A stretch of DNA of 19,201 bases from JACCXJ01 sp052387115 (GTDB lineage Bacteria; Pseudomonadota; Gammaproteobacteria; JACCXJ01), in assembly GCA_052387115.1 (NCBI GenBank), contig JBQTJM010000350.1:1-19201 (forward strand), in the 5' to 3' direction. The first letter of the stretch is position 1. Each line of letters starts with the position of its first letter. The position numbers and the translations under genes were made by a program. The notes under the pieces are model-generated. The model made no database searches, had not been told where the DNA came from, and saw nothing but the letters and a program-made list of their open reading frames with translations. Shown in pieces: positions 6,934-13,480 of this stretch.

Positions 6934-8147
6934 GGCCCCTGGATCGCGACCTCGGCACCACTGGAAAGATCCTCAGGCGGGTCGAGGACCACTCGATCCC
7001 CGCTCGCGACGCCGCGCACGACCACGACTTGATCACCAAGCTGCATACCCGTCTCGATCGCGACCTCGGCGACGCGTCCCTCGCGCAATACGAACACGAT
7101 CGCCTTGCCCTCGCGTGAGACGACCGCCCCGACCGGCACCGAGACCACCGCCTGCCGTTCCTCCGGTGTGGGCTCTTGCGACAGGAAGGCGACCTTGGCG
7201 CTCATGTCGGGCAGGATGCGCGGATCCAGGTCGATGAATCGGATCTTGACGAGCACCGTTGCCTTGCTCCGGTCCACCCTGGGCACGATGCTCGCCACCG
7301 CGCCGCGCAGCCGCGCACCGGGTAAGGCATCGAGCTCCACCTCGCAGGGCTGGCCGATCTCGGTCTTCGCGAGATTGGATTCCGACACATCGGCCTCGAC
7401 CTCCAGCGAGCCCATGTCCGCGAGCGACACCACCGCGCCCTTGGACTGCGAGGTCGTGGCAAAGGGCGCGACCATATCCCCCATATCGGCGTACTTGCTC
7501 AGGATCACGCCATCGAAGGGGGCCCGGATCAGCGTGTACTCCACCGCCACCTGGGCTTCCAGGCGCGCCGCCTCGGCGGCCGCGACGGCCGCTCGAGCGC
7601 GCTCCACCCCGGCGGCGGCCTTGTCATAGCGTGCCACGGTGGCATCGTGGTCCTCGGAGGAAACGAAGCGCTTGTCGACCAGGGTCTTGGAACGCGTCAG
7701 CGCGAGGCGCGCCTCGGTGAGTGCCGCCTGGGCCTCGACGACCTCGGCGCGCGCCAGCGCCACGTTGGCTGCCGCGCGGTTGCCGGCAGCCACGAGATCT
7801 GCGTTCTCCAGGCGCGCGACGACCTGGCCTTTCACGACCCGGCTGCCTTCCTTGACCTCCAGGGCCTCGAGCCGGCCGGTGGCCTTCGAGGCCACATCGG
7901 CCTTGCGCTGGGGCACCACATAACCGGTGGCGTTGAAGAGCGTGTAGGCCTGTGCGGGATAGGCAACCACGGCCGTGCCGACCGCCACCGAAACGCGAGG
8001 GTCGAGGAGCGTGCGCGCGGCCAGGTACACGACGAGCACGGCCGTGATCGCGCCGAGCGCATAGCGACCCAACCGCCGGTAGGTCGCACCACGGCTCGCC
8101 TCCGGCTTCGCGCCGCGCTCGATGCGTAATCGCGCGAGATTGTCCAT
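6930..8147 (-). CDS. HlyD/AcrA-type periplasmic adaptor (membrane fusion protein)
   Basis: This is the adaptor of a tripartite or MacA-like export system, spanning the periplasm between an inner-membrane pump and an outer-membrane channel. A cytoplasmic stub of about 26 residues is followed by one membrane helix (about 30-46). A beta-barrel/lipoyl half then leads into an Ala/Glu/Arg-rich coiled-coil hairpin (about 117-203), the family signature YTLIRAPFDGVI (204-215), and the second lipoyl and barrel segments. An ATG at 8168 is in frame, but it lies inside the 7-bp repeat patch and has no ribosome binding site. The ATG at 8147 gives a cleaner N-terminus (MDNLARLRIERG, 405 codons), with TAGGG close in front. 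It overlaps the ABC ATPase by 4 bp. The substrate is unknown; antibiotic, lipid or peptide export are all possible. Confidence 0.9.
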   Translation of the reverse strand: MDNLARLRIERGAKPEASRGATYRRLGRYALGAITAVLVVYLAARTLLDPRVSVAVGTAVVAYPAQAYTLFNATGYVVPQRKADVASKATGRLEALEVKEGSRVVKGQVVARLENADLVAAGNRAAANVALARAEVVEAQAALTEARLALTRSKTLVDKRFVSSEDHDATVARYDKAAAGVERARAAVAAAEAARLEAQVAVEYTLIRAPFDGVILSKYADMGDMVAPFATTSQSKGAVVSLADMGSLEVEADVSESNLAKTEIGQPCEVELDALPGARLRGAVASIVPRVDRSKATVLVKIRFIDLDPRILPDMSAKVAFLSQEPTPEERQAVVSVPVGAVVSREGKAIVFVLREGRVAEVAIETGMQLGDQVVVVRGVASGDRVVLDPPEDLSSGAEVAIQGP

Positions 8148-8164
8148 AGGCCCTAGACTCTGGG

Positions 8165-8246
8165 CCATAGGCTACAGGCGATAGGCGACAGGCGATAGGT
8201 ACAGTCCCCAGTCGAGAACCTAGAGCCTAGAGCCTAGGGCCTAGGG
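8165..8246. repeat. tandem 7-bp repeats between TPR gene and adaptor gene
   Basis: Two runs of heptamers are visible. 8165-8199 reads CCATAGG, CTACAGG, CGATAGG, CGACAGG, CGATAGG. 8219-8246 reads CCTAGAG, CCTAGAG, CCTAGGG, CCTAGGG. A 19-bp spacer (8200-8218) separates them, and related CCATAGG and CCCTAGA units continue left to about 8144. The stop codon of the TPR gene (8241-8243) lies inside the repeat, and the repeat runs up to the adaptor start. CCTAGG-type units are self-complementary and could pair in RNA. Confidence 0.85.
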
Positions 8247-8648
8247 CCTCCGCTCACGCAGTCCCGCACGCGCCTTGCCGACCAGGAGCCGGTTCCCGTT
8301 CAGGAGCCGGCGGTTGCCGCGCGCCAGCACGTTGGATTTCTTCGCCAGCTCGATGGCAAGGGAGTGTTGCCCCTCCTGGAGTCGCAGGACCGCGAGGCGG
8401 TGCCAGAGCCACGGGTTGCGCGGCTCGATGCGGATGGCGCGTTCCAAGGTGGCCGCGGCCTCTTCGGACTTCCCGGCATTGGCGAGCGCCTGCGCTCGCG
8501 TGAGCAGCACCATAGGCGCGGGCCCGGCCGCGGGCTCCGCGGCATGCGAACTATGGTTTGGCGTCGGGGGCGCGGATACCGGGCCGCCGGCCAGGCTTGC
8601 GAGCAGACCGAGACGAGCACAGAGCGCTCGCGAACCTTCAAAGGACAT
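8241..8648 (-). CDS. small TPR protein after mrcB, LpoP-like
   Basis: This is a 135-residue exported protein. The N-terminus is a signal-like segment (LGLLASLAGGPVSA, 13-26), followed by a Pro/Ala-rich stretch and then a TPR region (about 46-115) with LANAGKSEEAAATLERAIRI, EPRNPWLWHRLAVLRLQEGQ and HSLAIELAKKSNVLA. It lies 47 bp downstream of the PBP1B gene on the same strand. In Pseudomonas aeruginosa the gene following the PBP1b gene encodes LpoP, a TPR lipoprotein that activates the synthase; position, size and fold match that. The expected lipobox L-A-G-C reads L-A-G-G (19-22), so as written it would be a soluble periplasmic protein. A stop lies upstream in frame, so no earlier start exists. 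Its stop lies in the heptamer repeat. Confidence 0.75.
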   Translation of the reverse strand: MSFEGSRALCARLGLLASLAGGPVSAPPTPNHSSHAAEPAAGPAPMVLLTRAQALANAGKSEEAAATLERAIRIEPRNPWLWHRLAVLRLQEGQHSLAIELAKKSNVLARGNRRLLNGNRLLVGKARAGLRERRP

Positions 8649-8695
8649 TAGCGGTACCCGGCCCTAGTAGAGTACGGAAATGAAAGGCGCGAGGT

Positions 8696-11008
8696 TCACG
8701 GCACGAGACCCGACACCGCCTCTTCGTCGCAATGCCGAAACCCCGCGGGGCGATGCGGCGTGATGAACGGAAATCGCCTGGCACCGGGACAGGAGGCATC
8801 GGTGCGCGCGCCGCTCACGCCGTCCACCCAGTGCCATTCGATCCCCTCCGGCGGGTAGAGGTCCAGCGACGAGGGGGGGCGCGGGCGCATCATGGCCGAC
8901 CACACCTGCATGGCGCCCGCCGCGCCGGAAAGGCCGGCCGGCCGGTTGTCGTCTCGACCCACCCACACCGTGGCCAGCATATCCCCCCCGAATCCCACGA
9001 ACCAACTGTCGCGGAGATCATCAGTGGTTCCGGTCTTGCCGGCGAGCGGAACACCGCGGAACTCGCGCGAGAGTTGCGCGGCGGTGCCTGAAACCAGCAC
9101 CTCGGTCAAGAGCGTCTTGAGCAGGTAGGCCGGGGCCGGCGCGATCGTCTGCCGCACGATCAAACCGTGGCGTTGCAAAGGCTGGCCGTCCTGCGTCAGG
9201 ACCTCGCGTATCGAGTGCAACGGACTGTGGAACCCATCGCTCGCGATGGTCTGATACATCTGCGTGACCTCGAGCGGTGAGAGATCGATCGCACCGAGGA
9301 ACACCGAGGGATAGTCCGGGATATCGTCGGGGATCCCGAGCCGCGCGAGGGTGCGGCGCACCTCCCCGGTCCCGACGCTCATGCCCAAGCGCACGGTGGC
9401 GAGGTTGTACGAACGCGCCAGCGCCTCGTGGAGCGGAACGGTACCGTGCGTTTCCTTCGTGTAGTTGTTCGGCACCCACTTCACCCCGCGCCGATCGACC
9501 CAAGTGAACGGTCGATCCTCCAGTGACGAGACTGCATTGAAACGCGCGGGCCGTGACAGGGCGGCGAGATAGACCGCCGGTTTGATCAAGGATCCGACCG
9601 GCCGCCGGGCGTCCAGGGCGCGGTTGAAGCCGCGATAGCGGGTGCGCCGATCGCCGACCAGCGCCAGTATCTCGCCATTTTCCGGGTGTATCGCGATGAC
9701 CGCCCCCTGCAGCGTCCCACGGGTCATACGGCGCCCGCGTTCCAGGGACGTGAGGCGCTCGGACAGCGCGGCCTCGGCGCGCCCTTGAACGATCGGATCG
9801 AGGCTGGTAAAGACCTGCAAGCCTTCGTTCTCGAGGTCCTCCTCACGATAGATCCGGCGCAGTTGGCGCCGCACCACCTCGGTGAAGGCCGGGAAGCGCA
9901 CGGCCACGGCGGATGCGCGCGTCGTGACACCGAGCGGTGCGCGGCTCAAAAGCTCCGCGTCCCCTGCGGTGAGCATGCCTTGCTCGGCCATGCGGGCCAG
10001 CACATCGTTGCGTCGCTTGAGGGCGCGGCGCGGATGGCGGCGCGGGTTGTACAGCGACGCGCCGCGCACCATGCCGGCCAGGACGGCCAGCTCCGGTGTG
10101 GACAGCTCGGCGAGCGGTCGGCCGAAATAGAACTGCGCGGCGAGCCCGAAGCCATGGATCGCGCGCGGCCCGTCCTGGCCGAGATAGACCTCGTTGACAT
10201 AGGCCTCGAGGATCTCCTCCTTGCTGTAACGCAACTCCAGCAAGAGCGCCATGAGCGCTTCGCTGATCTTGCGCCCCAGCGTGCGCTCGGGATTGAGATA
10301 AAAGTTCTTGACGAGCTGTTGGGTCAAGGTGCTGCCACCCTGCCGCACCTCTCCCGCACGCAGGTTTTCCACTAGAGCGCGCAGGATGGCGAACGGGTCC
10401 ACACCCGGGTGCCGGTAGTAGGCCTTGTCTTCCACGGCGATGAGCGCCAGGACCAGCGCGGAGGGGATCTCGTCGCGTCGCACCAGGAGCCGGTCTTCGT
10501 TGTGGCGCCCCGCGTCTATCGGATAGATGCGGGCCACTTCCAGCGGGTCGAGCCGCACCAAAGCCAGCGATGCTTTCGTCTCGCCCTCGCGCAGGTGGCG
10601 CACACGCCCGCCGGAGAACTCGATCTCCACTGCCCGCGGGGGTTCGCGGCCATCCCAGAATACGAACCCGCGGGTCGCCACCCGCAGGCGTTCACCCAGG
10701 ACCCGGTACTGCCCCGGCTCCATCACGCGGCTCACCTCCCGATAGCCCAGGAGCGCCAACTCACTCCGGGTATCCGACAGGGCCTGGGCCTTCCCCGCGT
10801 ACAGCTCCAGCGGGCGCGCGTAGACGCGCGCGGGCAGCGCCCAGCGCCGGCCTTCGAACTGGGTTCGGACTTTATGATCGGTCCAGAAGAGCCATACGCC
10901 GGCCACGAGGAACGAGAGGATCAGGAGACGGAACGACCACGTGCAGAGAGCGCCACGCGCTGTGCTCGGAGACCGCTTGCCTCGATCGGCGCGATCGGGT
11001 CGTGGCAC
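8696..11008 (-). CDS. mrcB: penicillin-binding protein 1B, bifunctional peptidoglycan synthase
   Basis: This 770-residue class A PBP polymerises lipid II and cross-links the glycan strands. It is anchored by one helix (about 27-42) and acts in the periplasm. A UB2H-type region lies at about 75-140. The GT51 transglycosylase includes EDKAYYRHPGVDP with catalytic Glu193, GGSTLTQQLVKN (224-235) and RKISEALMALLLE. The transpeptidase has Ser473 in GSLIK, the SYN triad at 533-535 and KTG at 658-660. The UB2H domain is the docking site for LpoB in E. coli PBP1b, and the LpoP-like gene directly downstream fits this. The tail after about 705 carries two cysteines (740 and 760) that could form a disulfide. 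The start is a GTG at 11008 without a good Shine-Dalgarno; no better in-frame start was found before the membrane helix. Confidence 0.95.
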   Translation of the reverse strand: MPRPDRADRGKRSPSTARGALCTWSFRLLILSFLVAGVWLFWTDHKVRTQFEGRRWALPARVYARPLELYAGKAQALSDTRSELALLGYREVSRVMEPGQYRVLGERLRVATRGFVFWDGREPPRAVEIEFSGGRVRHLREGETKASLALVRLDPLEVARIYPIDAGRHNEDRLLVRRDEIPSALVLALIAVEDKAYYRHPGVDPFAILRALVENLRAGEVRQGGSTLTQQLVKNFYLNPERTLGRKISEALMALLLELRYSKEEILEAYVNEVYLGQDGPRAIHGFGLAAQFYFGRPLAELSTPELAVLAGMVRGASLYNPRRHPRRALKRRNDVLARMAEQGMLTAGDAELLSRAPLGVTTRASAVAVRFPAFTEVVRRQLRRIYREEDLENEGLQVFTSLDPIVQGRAEAALSERLTSLERGRRMTRGTLQGAVIAIHPENGEILALVGDRRTRYRGFNRALDARRPVGSLIKPAVYLAALSRPARFNAVSSLEDRPFTWVDRRGVKWVPNNYTKETHGTVPLHEALARSYNLATVRLGMSVGTGEVRRTLARLGIPDDIPDYPSVFLGAIDLSPLEVTQMYQTIASDGFHSPLHSIREVLTQDGQPLQRHGLIVRQTIAPAPAYLLKTLLTEVLVSGTAAQLSREFRGVPLAGKTGTTDDLRDSWFVGFGGDMLATVWVGRDDNRPAGLSGAAGAMQVWSAMMRPRPPSSLDLYPPEGIEWHWVDGVSGARTDASCPGARRFPFITPHRPAGFRHCDEEAVSGLVP

Positions 11009-11145
11009 GTTGGATTCGGGAGGGAGTAGAGAGCGGCGCTATCCAGCTCGGCAGTGTAGGGCAAGCGCACGGAAATGCGAAGCCCGCCGATGGTCGATCG
11101 ACTTCAAGGTGGCGGGCCGTGCTCCTTCAAGCCGGCTCGACGTGG

Positions 11146-11224
11146 GGGCGGCCACGGGGGGCCGCCCCTACCATGGATTCCGTCGGAAACAATTCGCGGT
11201 AGGGGCGGGCCCCCGTGGCCGCCC
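11146..11224. repeat. 27-bp near-perfect inverted repeat with nested hairpins
   Basis: Arms 11146-11172 and 11198-11224 are reverse complements at 26 of 27 positions, with a 25-bp spacer. Each arm is itself hairpin-prone (GGGCGG...CCGCCC). Similar GTAGGGGCG...CGCCC palindromes are common intergenic repeats in many GC-rich genomes (from memory), so this is probably a REP/BIME-like or MITE-like unit. It begins 11 bp after the stop of the histone-like gene and could act as its terminator or as an mRNA 3' stabiliser. It separates that gene from mrcB. Confidence 0.85.
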
Positions 11225-11235
11225 TGAAATCCGGG

Positions 11236-11523
11236 CTAGCGACCTCTGCTCGCGCTTTTCTTGGCCGCCTTCTTCTTCGCAGTCGTTTTCTTGGCGGTTG
11301 CTTTCGATAGCGTGCCTGCCACGGTTTTCTTCGCCGAAGTCATCTTCGCCGTGATCTTCTTGGCCGCCGTCTTGACGATCCTCGCGGCGACTCCCTTCAT
11401 ATTTGTCATCCCGATCTTCTTCTTGGTCACCGCCGTCTTCTTGGTCGCGGCGGGCTTCTTGGTCGCCGCGGGCTTCTTCTTGGCGGCTGCCCTTCTTACC
11501 AACCCCTTCTTGGTTACGGCCAT
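11236..11523 (-). CDS. Lys/Ala-rich histone H1-like (AlgP-type) protein
   Basis: This is a 95-codon, extremely basic protein built from Lys-Lys-Ala/Pro-Ala-Thr repeats (KKPAATKKPAATKKTAVTKK, then AKKTTAKKKAAKK). A less repetitive middle (about 35-65: GMTNMKGVAARIVKTAAKK) interrupts the repeats. Composition and repeat style match the eukaryotic-H1-like tails found in bacterial AlgP/AlgR3 and related nucleoid-associated proteins, which bind DNA nonspecifically through lysines. The frame is open to an ATG at 11541, but that start would sit on the ribosome binding site. GGAG, 8 bp before the ATG at 11523, decides for MAVTKKGLVRR. A possible promoter lies at 11579-11607. The gene is monocistronic and followed at once by the large inverted repeat. 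Function is inferred from composition only. Confidence 0.75.
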   Translation of the reverse strand: MAVTKKGLVRRAAAKKKPAATKKPAATKKTAVTKKKIGMTNMKGVAARIVKTAAKKITAKMTSAKKTVAGTLSKATAKKTTAKKKAAKKSASRGR

Positions 11524-11578
11524 GATGGTTTCTCCGCGCAATGCACGAGCCTTGAATGCACACTCAAGACGTGGATGC

Positions 11579-11607
11579 TATATACATCACAACTATAGCT
11601 CATGCAA
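11579..11607 (-). promoter_or_regulatory. possible promoter of the histone-like gene
   Basis: On the minus strand TTGCAT (11607-11602) and TATATA (11584-11579) are separated by exactly 17 bp, in an AT-rich island that stands out from the GC-rich surroundings. They lie about 55 bp before the ATG at 11523. The matches to consensus are partial. Confidence 0.35.
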
Positions 11608-11622
11608 CCGTTTTATGCCTTA

Positions 11623-11685
11623 GTCTACATCGCTACGCTCGGGGTCTACATCGCTACGCTCGGGGTCTACATCGCTAGGCTCGGC
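11623..11685. repeat. three copies of a 21-bp tandem repeat
   Basis: The unit GTCTACATCGCTACGCTCGGG occurs at 11623-11643 and 11644-11664 exactly, and at 11665-11685 with two changes. It lies between the histone-like gene and the 3' end of adk, in no gene I accept. The period is a multiple of three, so plus-strand frames stay open through it (VYIATLG repeated), but that frame is otherwise antisense to adk. Confidence 0.9.
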
Positions 11686-11727
11686 TCTTGGGTGTCGGCG
11701 TGCCCCACCGATCATCGGACTGCATGC

Positions 11728-12387
11728 TCAACCATGGTCTGCCAGTGCGTTCAGGATGCGAGTGCGAACCTCGGCTACATCGCCCACACCGTTGACGCGG
11801 ACGTAGCGCGGTTTGCCGAACGGATCCAGCGCGCGTTGCCGGTAATACGCAACCAAAGGCTCGGTCTGTCGGTGATAGACCGAGAGACGCTCGCGTACGG
11901 TAGCCTCCCGGTCGTCGTCACGCTGGATCAGCGGCTCGCCGCTCAGATCGTCACGACCCGCGACACTTGGGGGGTTGAACAGCAGGTGATAGGTGCGGCC
12001 CGAGGCCGGGTGGACCCAACGGCCCGACATGCGGCGCACGATCTCCTCGTCATCGACGTCGATCTCGATCACGTAGTCGATGTCGATCGCCGCTCGCGCC
12101 AGGCCCTCGGCCTGCGGGATGGTGCGCGGAAACCCATCGAACAGGAAGCCCTGTGCGCAATCGGGTCGCGCGATGCGCTCCGTCACGAGCCCGAGGATGA
12201 TGTCGTCGGACAGGAGCGCGCCGCTGTCCATCACGCGCTTGGCCTCGATACCGAGCGGCGTCCCCAGTGCGACCGCCGCCCTCAGCATGTCTCCGGTCGA
12301 GACCTTGGGGATCCCGAACTGCCGGCACAGGAAATCCGCCTGAGTCCCCTTCCCGGCCCCCGGACCCCCTAACAATATGATACGCAT
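11728..12387 (-). CDS. adk: adenylate kinase
   Basis: This 219-residue cytosolic enzyme interconverts ATP + AMP and 2 ADP. The P-loop GGPGAGKGTQ lies at 7-16. The NMP-binding region follows (STGDMLRAAV, 30-39), then FDGFPRT with Q-A-E. The LID domain begins GRWVHPASGRTYHLLFNPP and has DD..GE..IQRDDD. The LID carries His/Ser-type residues instead of four zinc cysteines, as in Gram-negative Adk. Length is normal for the long-form enzyme. The ATG is preceded by GGAGGGGG at good spacing. The gene diverges from the FKBP gene, and its 3' end faces the 21-bp tandem repeat. No hairpin terminator was recognised between them. Confidence 0.96.
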   Translation of the reverse strand: MRIILLGGPGAGKGTQADFLCRQFGIPKVSTGDMLRAAVALGTPLGIEAKRVMDSGALLSDDIILGLVTERIARPDCAQGFLFDGFPRTIPQAEGLARAAIDIDYVIEIDVDDEEIVRRMSGRWVHPASGRTYHLLFNPPSVAGRDDLSGEPLIQRDDDREATVRERLSVYHRQTEPLVAYYRQRALDPFGKPRYVRVNGVGDVAEVRTRILNALADHG

Positions 12388-12625
12388 CGCTCGACCCCCT
12401 CCCAGTCTAAGTTGCCGGGGTTCATCAAGAACATGGCGCCCACCGTTACTCCCGACGCTCGCGTGCCTTGCCCACAGACGCCCTTGGAGTCTCGCTCCCC
12501 ATGTGGGAATATAGCATCTCTATGATGAGAAGCAGGCGCGTCGCCGGCTCGAACGCCACACTTGGCCTATGTCTTCTTACTACTGGCACCCACCCTCAAT
12601 CAAATCAGAATACCAAGGAAACCTC
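12388..12625. other. divergent intergenic region, adk / FKBP gene
   Basis: A 238-bp gap holding the promoters for both genes. TATGAT (12521-12526, 5 of 6 to a -10 box) lies 99 bp before the FKBP start, with no good -35 at standard spacing. The ribosome binding site AAGGAA (12615-12620) precedes the ATG at 12626. Nothing else was recognised. Confidence 0.4.
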
Positions 12626-13345
12626 ATGACCAAGAAGCACCTGCTGGCGATCCTGTGCATCGCCGTCACCTCCCCGAGCATCGCCGAGGAAGCCCCAAAG
12701 CTAGGTACCGACCAGGAGAAGCTAAGCTACATGATCGGAAGGCAGGTCGGCGAGGGCCTGAAACAGCAAGGCATGGACCTCGATCTTCCCGCGTTTTCGC
12801 TCGCTATTGGCGATGTCAGCGGGGGGCTTGAATCGCGTGTCCCACGCGAGGAGCTCGAGGCGGTCATGGCGCGCCAGCAGGCTGCGATGAAGAAATCGCA
12901 GCAGCTTGTGGCCGACAAGAACCTGGCGGCGGGTAAGGCCTTCATGGAAGAGAACGGCAAGAAGGAGGGCGTCGAGAAACTAGACAACGGGATCCAGTAT
13001 CGGGTGATCAAGGCCGGGTCCGGCGCCAAACCCAAGACCACCGACACGGTCTCCGTGCACTACAAGGGTACGCTGATCGACGGCACCGAGTTCGACAGCT
13101 CCGAGCGTGCCGGTAAGCCGGTTTCGTTCGGACTGAACGGCGTGATCAAGGGGTGGCAGGAGACCCTCGTCCAGATGCCCGAAGGCTCGAAGTGGCAGGT
13201 GGTCATTCCTCCCGCCCTGGCCTACGGCGAACAAGGCGCAGGCGCCCGGATCGGACCGAACGCGACGCTCGTCTTCGACATCGAGCTGGTCGCGATCGCC
13301 CCGCCGCAGGCGGCCAAAGAACCGAAACAACCGAAGAAGAAGTGA
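12626..13345 (+). CDS. FKBP-type peptidyl-prolyl cis-trans isomerase (Mip/FkpA-like)
   Basis: This 239-residue periplasmic foldase catalyses cis-trans isomerisation of prolyl bonds. A signal peptide (MTKKHLLAILCIAVTSPSIA) probably cleaves after Ala20. Residues 28-120 form the helical FKBP_N dimerisation arm (LSYMIGRQVGEGL, then a long charged helix). The FKBP domain (about 122-225) keeps the active-site residues: VHYKGTLIDGTEFDSS (Tyr146, Phe156, Asp157), VIKGW (173-177), LAYGEQG (Tyr200) and LVFDIEL (Phe217). A short Lys/Pro-rich tail ends the protein. The frame is open from 12569, but AAGGAA 5 bp before the ATG at 12626, together with a clean signal peptide, fixes the start. FkpA, Mip and FklB are hard to separate by eye, so no symbol is given. 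Confidence 0.93.
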   Translation: MTKKHLLAILCIAVTSPSIAEEAPKLGTDQEKLSYMIGRQVGEGLKQQGMDLDLPAFSLAIGDVSGGLESRVPREELEAVMARQQAAMKKSQQLVADKNLAAGKAFMEENGKKEGVEKLDNGIQYRVIKAGSGAKPKTTDTVSVHYKGTLIDGTEFDSSERAGKPVSFGLNGVIKGWQETLVQMPEGSKWQVVIPPALAYGEQGAGARIGPNATLVFDIELVAIAPPQAAKEPKQPKKK

Positions 13346-13428
13346 CCCGCGATGCCGTGCCGCGAAATGCAGGGCCGCCGAGGCCAGGGCCACGAGATCC
13401 GGACCCACGCGATGCGCGGCCAAAGGAC

Positions 13429-13452
13429 GCATGGGTCACGGGCGACCCGTGC
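13429..13452 (+). terminator. possible hairpin after the FKBP gene
   Basis: GCATGGGTC (13429-13437) can pair with GACCCGTGC (13444-13452) across a 6-base loop, with one G-T wobble. It lies about 85 bp after the FKBP stop and 28 bp before the next ATG. There is no T-run, so a factor-independent terminator is doubtful. Confidence 0.25.
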
Positions 13453-13480
13453 GTGACGGCGTGAGCGCTCCGGCAGTGCG

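Noticed and set aside
11602..12372. 256-codon plus-strand frame containing the VYIATLG repeats
   Set aside because: Most of it is antisense to adk, and the repeat stays open only because 21 is divisible by three. There is no ribosome binding site or recognisable domain.
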